DNA of 6,529 bases from Aequorivita sp. (GCA_002733915.1 NVXN01000001.1:538931-545459), one strand, 5' to 3'; shown: positions 1 to 6,290, counted from the stretch's first letter. Made by a program: numbers and translations. Notes: a model not told the origin generated them from the sequence alone.

Positions 1-177
1 CAAAATAAGGATTTTCCAAATTGGCGCGGTACGCACTTTTCCCTTCACAAAAATACTGGCATCCGCTCCTTTTTCTATAAGCGCCATACGCTCTTTGTTC
101 CGGGTTGAGTAATGAAGGTAAAAGATTCCGAAAAAAGCCGCAATTAATAGCGGCATAACAATAAATTCTGCTCCCAT
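1..177 (-). CDS. DUF6249-type small membrane protein, N-terminal 59 residues (partial at left edge)
   Basis: Reading leftward from the ATG at 177, an open frame of 59 codons runs off the window without a stop. It begins MGAEFIVMPLLIAAFFGIFY and then has YSTRNKERMALIEKGADASIF. A membrane helix (about residues 5-22) followed at once by a basic STRNKERMALIEKG block is what I know from flavobacterial proteins annotated as DUF6249, which usually have further membrane helices beyond this point. The residues around 53-59 (IWKILIL) look like the start of a second helix. Its biochemical function is unknown. The gene is divergent from an ECF sigma factor and has its own ECF-type promoter (230-256), which suggests that it belongs to that sigma factor's regulon. 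The family call is from memory of the motif and was not searched. The ATG at 177 is preferred because nothing upstream in frame fits better, and it leaves a leader of about 45 nt. Confidence 0.8.
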   Translation of the reverse strand, partial: MGAEFIVMPLLIAAFFGIFYLHYSTRNKERMALIEKGADASIFVKGKVRTAPIWKILIL

Positions 178-229
178 GAGTGTTCGTTTTTAAATGATTG
201 ATTGATTTTTTAATGCGTTCATAAGTTAT

Positions 230-256
230 GACGACAGTTTTTCAATTTAGGTTACA
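230..256 (-). promoter_or_regulatory. ECF-type promoter driving the DUF6249 gene
   Basis: On the minus strand a -35-like TGTAAC lies at 256-251 and a -10-like CGTC at 233-230, exactly 17 bases apart. This is the classic ECF layout (an AAC core, 16-17 bp, then CGTC or similar). It is a mirror image of the promoter at 287-313, with the same spacing and with both the -35 flank (CTGTAACCTAA) and the -10 core (GTCGTC) shared. Transcription would start near 221-224, leaving a leader of about 45 nt before the ATG at 177. The start site and its dependence on the neighbouring sigma factor are inferences. Confidence 0.65.
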
Positions 257-296
257 GGGTTTGTCAATTTTTTTTTTGCAATCGTCTGTAACCTAA
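247..296. repeat. Perfect 11-bp inverted repeat spanning the divergent -35 elements
   Basis: TTAGGTTACAG (247-257) and CTGTAACCTAA (286-296) are perfect reverse complements separated by 28 bp, which include a run of ten T (268-277). Each arm contains the TGTAAC -35 hexamer of one of the two divergent ECF-type promoters. The symmetry is therefore best explained as two copies of a promoter rather than a hairpin. A dimeric regulator site with the same half-sites remains possible. The T-run lies about 10 bp upstream of both -35 boxes and could act as a shared UP-like element. Confidence 0.8.
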
Positions 297-313
297 GTTC
301 GTTACCCGTCGTC
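287..313 (+). promoter_or_regulatory. ECF-type promoter of the sigma factor operon (probable autoregulation)
   Basis: TGTAAC at 287-292 is followed by 17 bases and then CGTC at 310-313, the form expected of an ECF sigma promoter. The element points at the sigma gene, whose ATG at 324 begins only 10 bases after the CGTC. A start site at the usual distance would fall near 319-321, so the mRNA would be almost leaderless for that ATG. Alternatively, translation could begin at the next in-frame ATG at 342. Autoregulation is the common rule for ECF factors and is inferred here from the motif. Confidence 0.7.
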
Positions 314-323
314 TTATCATTAA

Positions 324-914
324 ATGACCACTGACCAAGAAATGCTTATCATCAATAAAATTATTGGGGGAGATACCCAGGCGTTTGCTGTATTGGTAGA
401 TTGTTATAAGGATTTGGTGTTTACCCTGGCATTGCGAATGCTAAAAAACCGAGAGGAAGCCGAAGAGGTTTCACAAGACACATTTATAAAGATTTTTAAA
501 GCCTTACCAAAGTTTAAAGGGGAGTCAAAACTGTCAACTTGGGCATATAAAGTGGCATATAATACAAGTTTGGATAGAATAAAAAAGAACAAAAGACAGT
601 ATAATGAAGTAACCATAGATTCTTTTTCTGAAAACCAACTAAAAACACTGGATAATGCCTTGGAAATTATGGAAACTGTGGAACAGCAACAGACCATTCA
701 GAACTGTTTACTACAATTGTCCAGCAAGGACAGTTTTTTGCTTACCTTGTTTTATTTTGAGGAACTCTCTTTGGAAGAGATTTCAAAGATTGTGAATATG
801 GAAGCAAACACTGTAAAAGTCAATATACACCGGGCAAGAAAGAGACTGGCGAGTATTTTAAAACAAAAGCTGGAACCGGAAACAATACAAAGTTATGAAA
901 GAGCAACAATCTAA
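324..914 (+). CDS. ECF (extracytoplasmic function) RNA polymerase sigma-70 family factor
   Basis: This 196-residue protein has the two-domain build of group 4 sigma factors. Region 2 spans about residues 18-90 and includes AEEVSQDTFIKIF (46-58) and then KFKGESKLSTWAYKVAYN (63-80), the segments that melt and read the -10 element. After a linker (91-118), region 4 spans about 120-180. Its helix-turn-helix LSLEEISKIVNMEANTVKV (148-166) and HRARKRL (169-175) would read the -35 element. It should direct core RNA polymerase to a small regulon. The downstream membrane-protein gene overlaps its 3' end by 20 bp, the usual sigma/anti-sigma arrangement with coupled translation. An ECF-type promoter lies just upstream. 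The start at 324 gives the full N terminus, and Met7 (342) is an alternative that would allow a normal leader. The specific sigma subgroup and the inducing signal cannot be told. Confidence 0.95.
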   Translation: MTTDQEMLIINKIIGGDTQAFAVLVDCYKDLVFTLALRMLKNREEAEEVSQDTFIKIFKALPKFKGESKLSTWAYKVAYNTSLDRIKKNKRQYNEVTIDSFSENQLKTLDNALEIMETVEQQQTIQNCLLQLSSKDSFLLTLFYFEELSLEEISKIVNMEANTVKVNIHRARKRLASILKQKLEPETIQSYERATI

Positions 915-1305
915 AGAATTAGACCAATTGATAGCCAAAGTGATGCAGAAATCTACTTTGGAAACACCTTCCTTCCAGTTTACAGATAAGGTATTGACGG
1001 CAATAAATGCCGAGCAAAAAAGTGTCAACATTCCTTACCGCCCTTTGATTCCAAAATATATATGGGCCGCCATTGTTGTAGGTATAATCGGTATAACAGG
1101 CTATTTATGGTTTATGATAAAGCCTGCACCCTTGAATTTATCTATTCCGTCATTTAATTTTATGGATAGTTTTTCACTTTCCAACAACATTCCTGCCTTT
1201 ACTCCTTCAAAAATAACAGCATATGCCATTCTATTTTTTGCATTGATGCTCTGCATACAAATTCCGATGCTGAAGCAGTATTTTAATAATAGGGAAACCC
1301 ATTAA
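895..1305 (+). CDS. Putative anti-sigma factor: two-helix inner-membrane protein
   Basis: This 136-residue protein is encoded in the sigma operon, with its ATG inside the sigma gene (20-bp overlap), so the two are almost certainly co-transcribed and translationally coupled. Residues 1-54 are soluble and hydrophilic and contain TPSFQFTDKVLTAI (24-37), a pattern I associate with small membrane proteins next to ECF factors in Bacteroidota. Membrane helices are predicted at about 55-75 (YIWAAIVVGIIGITGYLWFMI) and 106-126, joined by a loop of about 30 residues rich in Ser, Pro, Asn and Phe. If the N terminus is cytoplasmic, where the sigma factor is, the loop is periplasmic and the short basic tail is cytoplasmic. 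There is no HxxxCxxC zinc-binding anti-sigma motif, and the only cysteine is Cys120, in helix 2. The anti-sigma role is inferred from position and topology, not from a recognised domain. Confidence 0.7.
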   Translation: MKEQQSKELDQLIAKVMQKSTLETPSFQFTDKVLTAINAEQKSVNIPYRPLIPKYIWAAIVVGIIGITGYLWFMIKPAPLNLSIPSFNFMDSFSLSNNIPAFTPSKITAYAILFFALMLCIQIPMLKQYFNNRETH

Positions 1306-1374
1306 TTCAGGAATATAAATTAGACGCCCTGCAAATGAGTCCCAGATAATTGACTGTTATACCTATAATTTCAT

Positions 1375-2106
1375 TTATGACTTGCCCGTAGGCTTGATCA
1401 GAATTTCATTTACATTCACCTCATCGGCTTCAGATACGGCATACACCACTGCCCTTGCAATGGCATCGGCATCCAATTTTGGCTCATCACCGCCATAGTC
1501 TTTGTCTTCCAACAATTCCTTATCAGTAATATCCTGTCGCAAATCGGTATCTACCGTGCCAGGCTCAATAGAGGTTACCTTAATGTTGAATTCAGGCGAA
1601 AGCTCCATCCGCATGGCTCTGGAAAGTGCTATTATCGCTGCCTTTGAAGCTCCGTACACGGCACCGCCCTTGTACAATTCCTTCCCATCTACCGAGGCTA
1701 TGTTTACAATATGCCCCTTTTTATTCTCCTTCATGCTTGGTAGCGCTCCATGTATTGTACGTAAAATTCCTTTTACGTTTACCTCCATTGTATTCAGCCA
1801 TTCTTCCAAATGCAGATTTTTAAGGTAGGTTAACGGCATTACCCCGGCCACATTTACCAAGATATCCACGCTATTATATTCTTTTAAAATTTTGTCAAAC
1901 CCCTGCGCCACGCTTTCGTTTCTGGACACATCCATTTCAACTACCAAAGAGGGATTTTTTAATTCTTTTTGAAGAGCTTCCATAGCACCAATATCTCTGG
2001 CGGCCAAAGCTACCTTACATCCTTTTTCGTCCAAATGTTTAGCTATGGCACTGCCTATTCCCCCACTTGCTCCTGTAACTACTGCTATTTTGTTCTTTAA
2101 TTCCAT
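1375..2106 (-). CDS. Short-chain dehydrogenase/reductase (SDR family NAD(P)-dependent oxidoreductase)
   Basis: This cytoplasmic 243-residue protein is the normal length for a classical SDR and carries every hallmark. It has the dinucleotide-binding TGASGGIG (11-18), Asp59 in the MDV segment, the NVAG motif (85-88), and the catalytic tetrad Asn110, Ser138, Tyr151 and Lys155 (YGASK). It also has the PG pair (182-183) that begins the substrate-side loop. Arg37 after the second beta strand (ALAARD) suggests NADP(H) preference. The overall look is of the YdfG-like group that oxidises hydroxy acids or reduces small carbonyl compounds, but the substrate cannot be read from sequence. It is a single gene, convergent with the sigma operon (69-bp gap) and divergent from the protease lipoprotein. 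The ATG at 2106 places the Rossmann fold at residue 5, as usual. Nothing ties it functionally to its neighbours. Confidence 0.95.
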   Translation of the reverse strand: MELKNKIAVVTGASGGIGSAIAKHLDEKGCKVALAARDIGAMEALQKELKNPSLVVEMDVSRNESVAQGFDKILKEYNSVDILVNVAGVMPLTYLKNLHLEEWLNTMEVNVKGILRTIHGALPSMKENKKGHIVNIASVDGKELYKGGAVYGASKAAIIALSRAMRMELSPEFNIKVTSIEPGTVDTDLRQDITDKELLEDKDYGGDEPKLDADAIARAVVYAVSEADEVNVNEILIKPTGKS

Positions 2107-2129
2107 ATTTCGTTTTTCTTCTTAAATAA

Positions 2130-2138
2130 CAAAATATA
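2130..2138 (-). promoter_or_regulatory. Possible -7 element of the SDR gene
   Basis: On the minus strand TATATTTTG lies 23 bp upstream of the SDR ATG. It resembles the Bacteroidota -7 consensus TAnnTTTG but has one extra base, or alternatively reads TATATTTT with a final mismatch. No good TTG is found at the -33 distance. The element is weak and is given because its position is right. Confidence 0.3.
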
Positions 2139-2282
2139 GCACACAATGGCTGTTAAGGAATTTAGAAAGTTTCCTTTTAAATTAAAAAAAATCACTGACT
2201 ACATAAGATTTTTAATTTTAACTGTTACGAATTTCTGAATTGAGCAACGTATAGAAGCCTATTTTAAATACCATTTCTGTTT

Positions 2283-3566
2283 ATGAAAAAGCTATTTTTA
2301 CTTCCGCTACTCTTGCTAGTTATGGGTTGCAACCTAGATTCAAAAAAGGTTGATGCCGATAAGAAGTTTAAAGCTCTAAATGCATTAGTAACCGATTTGG
2401 ATTACTTCACTTTGCAGAAAGAATTCAAGAACACAAAAGGCCAACTCCATAAAAGGGATTCCCTCTATTTTGAGGCAATCCTAGCCAATGCCTTCAACAA
2501 TCCCGAAAAATCCAATGAGGCCATTGAAGCTTTTTTTAAAACACCAAAAGCGAAAATATCCGATAGTTTGGCTGAAAAGATGCTGGTCACGGAATTGACA
2601 AACCACATCCATCTCGCAGAGTATAAAGCGGCCTTGGACATCAATGAAACGATCCAACAGCAATATGCCCGTTTTTTAGATTCCACAAAAATGGAGGATT
2701 TAAAAAACACCCATAAAATTTGGAAGGCTCTGGAAAATATACCCGCCCAAAAAATAAACATTGCGACTGATGTGGCCCTGCCTATTGTAAAGGATAAAGT
2801 TGGCCTTTCAACAATCGCAACTAAAATAGGGAACACAACTACCAATTTTGTTTTTGATACGGGAGCCAACTTTTCCGTTATACAACGCTCGGTTGCGGAA
2901 AGTCTGGGCATGAAAATAATCCCGGCCCAGTTTGACGTAGATGCCGCCACGGGATTAAAGGTGAAAAGTGATCTGGCCGTGGCAGAAAAGCTGCAATTAG
3001 GTGAGATCACCGTGACCAATGTAATCTTTCTGGTGTTTGACGATAAGGATCTCTCCTTCCCCACCATAGACTATCAAATAAAAGGAATAATAGGCTTTCC
3101 GGTAATCCGCGCGCTGCAGGAAATACAATTTACCAAGGACGCTCTTTACATTCCAACGCGTCCCAACAAATACTCCCTAAAAAATCTTGCATATGATGAA
3201 TACATGCCAATAATACAGCTAAGGCACAAGAATGATATGCTTCGCTTCAACTTTGATACAGGGGCGCAAAGCACTTCCCTCTATTCAAAATTCTATAAGA
3301 AATATAAAACCGAGATTGATAAGAATTACACCAAAACCACCCTCAACAGCGGGGGTGCCGGTGGGCAAGTAGCCTCGGAAGGTTTTGTGCTGAAAAATGT
3401 GCCCTTGGCAGTTGGCAAAGCGGAGGCAACTATTGAAAGCCTCCGGCTCTTTCCGGAAAAAATAGGGGTTACCGATACGCTCCACGGCAATCTAGGCCAG
3501 GATTTTATCGGGCAGTTTGAGGTGATGATTATTAGTTTTAAATACGCTAGTATTTTATTTAGATAG
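2283..3566 (+). CDS. Lipoprotein with two tandem retropepsin-like aspartic protease domains
   Basis: This 427-residue protein starts with a lipoprotein signal peptide: basic MKK, a hydrophobic Leu-rich core, and the lipobox VMGC with Cys16 as the lipidated residue. It should therefore be anchored in a membrane facing the periplasm or cell surface. Residues about 25-155 form a hydrophilic, mostly helical segment of repeat-like character. Two clan AA (retropepsin-like) units follow. The first has FVFDTGANFSVI (189-200, Asp192) and the flap/psi-loop-type GIIGFPVI (268-275). The second has FNFDTGAQSTSLY (322-334, Asp325) and HGNLGQDFIGQF (401-412). Each DTG supplies one catalytic Asp, so one chain could form a full pepsin-like active site, where retropepsins need a dimer. 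Peptidase activity and substrate are unproven. It is a monocistronic gene with no recognised promoter in the 176-bp divergent gap, and its start is fixed by the signal peptide. Confidence 0.88.
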   Translation: MKKLFLLPLLLLVMGCNLDSKKVDADKKFKALNALVTDLDYFTLQKEFKNTKGQLHKRDSLYFEAILANAFNNPEKSNEAIEAFFKTPKAKISDSLAEKMLVTELTNHIHLAEYKAALDINETIQQQYARFLDSTKMEDLKNTHKIWKALENIPAQKINIATDVALPIVKDKVGLSTIATKIGNTTTNFVFDTGANFSVIQRSVAESLGMKIIPAQFDVDAATGLKVKSDLAVAEKLQLGEITVTNVIFLVFDDKDLSFPTIDYQIKGIIGFPVIRALQEIQFTKDALYIPTRPNKYSLKNLAYDEYMPIIQLRHKNDMLRFNFDTGAQSTSLYSKFYKKYKTEIDKNYTKTTLNSGGAGGQVASEGFVLKNVPLAVGKAEATIESLRLFPEKIGVTDTLHGNLGQDFIGQFEVMIISFKYASILFR

Positions 3567-3683
3567 GGTTGAGTGTTGTGTAATTGTTTAATTGGCAATT
3601 GTTTAATAATGAATCGTGAATCTTTATTCGATAATAGTTAGCAAAGAAAATTAGATTTAGGTTAGTAATTTATAAATAGGAGT
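3567..3683. other. AT-rich gap between convergent genes, with a short direct repeat
   Basis: This gap separates the 3' ends of the protease lipoprotein and the DUF3703 gene. It contains AATTGTTTAAT twice (3582-3592 and 3597-3607, period 15). No strong GC-rich hairpin with a T-run is visible for either direction, so termination here, if it occurs, does not use an obvious intrinsic terminator. Confidence 0.5.
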
Positions 3684-4067
3684 TTAGGGGTTGATTTCGT
3701 TTACACCCGCTTTTATAAAAATTTCCGTTAACTCTTTTTCAATGGGAAATGGTTTTAGGGGAGGCACATTTGCCCCTCCGGGATTGCCAACAGGGACTTT
3801 CCCCACAAAAGACTTCACGCCCCCAAAAACCAAACGGGGTACTTGGCCCACGATTTCCTTTTTACTCTTAATCGCAATCCCGAATTGTAACATTTTCCAA
3901 TGCACAAAAGTGTGGGCGTAGGGATAGCGCTGGCCAAGTATATGGGCTCTTTCCAAATGGTTCCAGGCGGCAGCTAGATTGCCACTCTTATATTCCTCGC
4001 GATACTTTTCGAGTTCTATTTCATAAAAAGGCTTTAGCCCTTTCGGAAGTGAAGTGTAAAGTTTCAT
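3684..4067 (-). CDS. DUF3703 family protein
   Basis: This small soluble protein of 127 residues has no signal peptide. Residues 15-65 carry the family's core: YREEYKSGN (22-30), then AAWNHLERAHILGQRYPYAH (33-52), then FVHWKMLQFGIAIKSKKEIVG (54-74). VGKVPVGNPGGANVPPLKP (88-106) follows near the end. I recognise this set (LERAHILGQ, HxxxHW, VPxGNxGG) as that of DUF3703, whose biochemical role is not known to me. His37, His42, His52 and His56 with Glu39 cluster within 20 residues and might bind a metal or form an active site, which is inference. The first part resembles a TPR-like helix pair. The gene starts 21 bp after the amidohydrolase stop on the same strand, so the two are very likely one operon. 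Its length matches the family. Confidence 0.85.
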   Translation of the reverse strand: MKLYTSLPKGLKPFYEIELEKYREEYKSGNLAAAWNHLERAHILGQRYPYAHTFVHWKMLQFGIAIKSKKEIVGQVPRLVFGGVKSFVGKVPVGNPGGANVPPLKPFPIEKELTEIFIKAGVNEINP

Positions 4068-4088
4068 TTTTTAGGTTTTTATCACAGT

Positions 4089-6179
4089 TTAAAATACGCT
4101 TTTCTTCTCTTTAACAACAGGTTTATCTACAAACGGCTTAATCCCAAATTCCGGATATACTTCGCTGGGGAAATAAAGTACCCCACCCTGCGATACCAAA
4201 GCAATTTTCTTTATCGCTTTTATATCCTTCGTAGGATCACCGGGAACCAAAAAGAAATCGGCAAGCATCCCCGGGGCTATGGCGCCACGGTCTTTTTGTT
4301 CCAGATATTGAGCCATATCGTAACTGCCCAATTTCAATAATTCGGCAGGGGTGTAGCCAATTTGTTGGTAGAGTTCCAATTCCCTGTGCAGGGTAAAAGC
4401 GCCGCCCAAATCAGTTCCCGGCACAATTAAAATACCACGTGCCTTCATCATTTTCAGGGTTTCCACAATTTTATCGTACGCCCCTCGGTAGGCTTTGTCC
4501 TCGGTTTCATCCGCAATACTCGCCATCGCCCTTTTTGCATCGCGCTGTTCACTGGCGGGCATATTTTCAATATAGTCCAAAACCCCCGCCTGTGTTTCCC
4601 CATTCCGCGAAAGCAATAACAGCTCGTGAATAGCCAAGGTTGGGTCCATCGCTACTTTATTTTTAACCATTAAATCCAAGGTCTTTTGCACGGGCGCACT
4701 GTGCAAATCCAATTCAGGCAAGCGCTGCAATGCCGTCAATCGCAATAAGGTCCGCGTGTCTTCGCCGGGTTCCAGCACCCACCCCAACATGGTTTGGTTG
4801 ATATGGGTCAATTCATCAAAACCTGCGTTTATCATATCGTTTGCAGTGGAAAAAGCAGGCACATGGCCCATTACGGGCATATTGAGATCGTGTGCTTTTT
4901 TAACGATTGCAGGAGCCCATTCCCCGTTCATACTATTGTATAATTTTATGCCATAAAATCCCATATCGGCATAGGTCTGTACCGCCGCAAGCGCCTCCTC
5001 CTCGCTTTCCACAAGAATCCCATTGTTACTGTTAAACGGACTTTTCCCTTCAATAAATCCCATTCGGGTTATGTTCGGCCCTGCCAAAACGCCCGAGTGT
5101 ATCTTTTGGATCAGACTGTCCAACACTTCGTTGGTATTGCCCATATCGCGAACGGAAGTCACCCCCGCCAACACGTTTAAAAGCGCATCATCCTCGCCCA
5201 TATGGCCGTGCATATCGTACAGTCCCGCCACCAAGGTTCCGCCAGCACCGTCAATTTCCACCTCGTTTTCACCTTTGGTATCAGCGGCATCTATGCTAAC
5301 TATCTTATTGCCGCTTACCAATACCGAAGCCAGATCGGTTAGCGATAGCTTTTTGGGGTCGAATATCCTCACGTTTTTAATGCGTATATTTTTATCGTAG
5401 CGGTGCGCAAATCGCTTTTGCAGACTTTCATAGCGCTCCGCCGAATAATTTTCTGCAAGCAATCGCAGCTCTTTTTCCTCCCCTTCATAGCCTTCCCTGA
5501 TGATGATAAACTTGGAATCTATCATCGCAAAAAATTGTTCTTGTTCATCCAGAATAAAATAAGTAGGGTCCAGATTTACGCCCGTTAGCGCATAGGTTTG
5601 CAACTTCACTTTTAGGGAATCGGCTCCTATTTCCAAGGTTTCCAAGGGGGTCAACTTTAACTGCCCCGCCGGCAACGCCGGCACCGTATTATCCTTTGTA
5701 TTTAAAAGCACGCGCGCGGTTACGAACAGCGCATACGGACTCCCCGACTGCGTTACATAAAAGGAAGGATTTTCCAAAGTGGCGGTGCCTTCGCCGGAAG
5801 CATCCTTCCAGCTTGCGTTTTTGCCGTCCAGCATAAAATGTTCGTCTATGGTGTTGCCAAACGTAGAACTCCCTGCAATATCCCATTGCACGGGAAACCC
5901 CTCGGCATTTAGCACCATGGTTTCCTTAACAGTCGGGCCCCTGCCGTTGTCCTTATAATCGTAATCAATTGCCAGCGTATCGCCAGCGCGGTCTACTTTT
6001 AGATGCCCCACTACGTTCCCGCCCCTAATTACGGTAAAGCTTTCCTTTTCGGGCAAGCTGGCCTTTGAGGCTGTTTCTTCATTTTTTTGCTTACAGGCTT
6101 GAGTTGCGAGCAGCAAGACAAAAAGAAGATAATACGGTTTTAGTTTTTGGAGGGGTGGCGTTTTGAAGATGGATGGCAT
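4089..6179 (-). CDS. Exported lipoprotein amidohydrolase (imidazolonepropionase/prolidase-like, substrate unknown)
   Basis: This 696-residue protein begins with a signal peptide (basic n-region to residue 14, hydrophobic 16-25) and the lipobox ATQAC, with Cys29 lipidated, so it acts in the periplasm or on the surface. The mature start CKQKNEE is acidic a few residues in, which may favour surface export. Residues about 45-255 form a beta-rich N-terminal domain with NGRGPTVKE (78-86). The metal-dependent hydrolase domain follows, flanked by the usual beta-sandwich pieces (265-318 and 630-672). Its metal ligands look complete: DMHGH (His324, His326), YGIKLYN (Lys412, possibly carboxylated), MGHVP (His439), ELTHI (His459) and PGTDLGG (Asp590). 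RGAIAPGMLADFFLV (631-645) is the family's C-terminal signature. This subgroup hydrolyses C-N bonds in cyclic amides or dipeptides such as X-Pro, but the substrate here is unknown. The start is fixed by the signal peptide. It is the first gene of an operon with DUF3703. Confidence 0.92.
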   Translation of the reverse strand: MPSIFKTPPLQKLKPYYLLFVLLLATQACKQKNEETASKASLPEKESFTVIRGGNVVGHLKVDRAGDTLAIDYDYKDNGRGPTVKETMVLNAEGFPVQWDIAGSSTFGNTIDEHFMLDGKNASWKDASGEGTATLENPSFYVTQSGSPYALFVTARVLLNTKDNTVPALPAGQLKLTPLETLEIGADSLKVKLQTYALTGVNLDPTYFILDEQEQFFAMIDSKFIIIREGYEGEEKELRLLAENYSAERYESLQKRFAHRYDKNIRIKNVRIFDPKKLSLTDLASVLVSGNKIVSIDAADTKGENEVEIDGAGGTLVAGLYDMHGHMGEDDALLNVLAGVTSVRDMGNTNEVLDSLIQKIHSGVLAGPNITRMGFIEGKSPFNSNNGILVESEEEALAAVQTYADMGFYGIKLYNSMNGEWAPAIVKKAHDLNMPVMGHVPAFSTANDMINAGFDELTHINQTMLGWVLEPGEDTRTLLRLTALQRLPELDLHSAPVQKTLDLMVKNKVAMDPTLAIHELLLLSRNGETQAGVLDYIENMPASEQRDAKRAMASIADETEDKAYRGAYDKIVETLKMMKARGILIVPGTDLGGAFTLHRELELYQQIGYTPAELLKLGSYDMAQYLEQKDRGAIAPGMLADFFLVPGDPTKDIKAIKKIALVSQGGVLYFPSEVYPEFGIKPFVDKPVVKEKKSVF

Positions 6180-6257
6180 GGGTTAGTTGGTTTTGATGGT
6201 TAAAGCCCATCAATTTCTGAAAGTTTTAGGCATCAGCTTTTTAATGGGCGCTTGTAT

Positions 6258-6287
6258 CAAATATAGGTTTTAATTGGAATAAAACAA
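6258..6287 (-). promoter_or_regulatory. Housekeeping (Bacteroidota RpoD-type) promoter of the amidohydrolase-DUF3703 operon
   Basis: On the minus strand TTG (6287-6285) is followed by 19 bases and then TATATTTG (6265-6258). This matches the Bacteroidota -33 TTG and -7 TAnnTTTG consensus at the proper spacing. A second TTG directly upstream (6290-6288) gives a 22-base spacer. Transcription should start near 6250, giving a leader of about 70 nt before the ATG at 6179. The leader also contains the short inverted pair GCCCAT (6205-6210) and ATGGGC (6244-6249), of unknown meaning. Confidence 0.6.
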
Positions 6288-6290
6288 CAA

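Noticed and set aside
190..222. Ten-codon ORF (MNALKNQSII) in the leader of the DUF6249 gene, starting near the predicted transcription start.
   Set aside because: An ORF this short is expected by chance in a 50-nt AT-rich leader. It has no regulatory codon run and no alternative hairpins that would suggest attenuation.
247..296. Inverted repeat read as a transcription terminator or riboswitch stem.
   Set aside because: The arms are 28 bp apart, the T-run is in the loop rather than after the stem, and each arm is better explained as part of an ECF -35 region with a correctly spaced -10.
1306..1374. Bidirectional terminator between the sigma operon and the SDR gene.
   Set aside because: No stem longer than a few AT pairs is visible and there is no adjacent T-run.
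3609..3640. Hairpin around GAATCGTGAATCTTTATTCGAT as a terminator.
   Set aside because: The pairing is only about four base pairs in two competing registers, with mismatches between, and no T-run follows.
5023..5400. A 125-codon plus-strand ORF opposite the amidohydrolase gene, and similar antisense ORFs elsewhere in the window.
   Set aside because: They lie wholly within genes that have clear motifs on the other strand, and their translations show no domain or signal.
5735..5756. ECF-like TGTAACG followed by CGTA on the minus strand within the amidohydrolase gene.
   Set aside because: The spacing is about 14 bases rather than 17, it lies inside a coding region, and no gene starts downstream of it.
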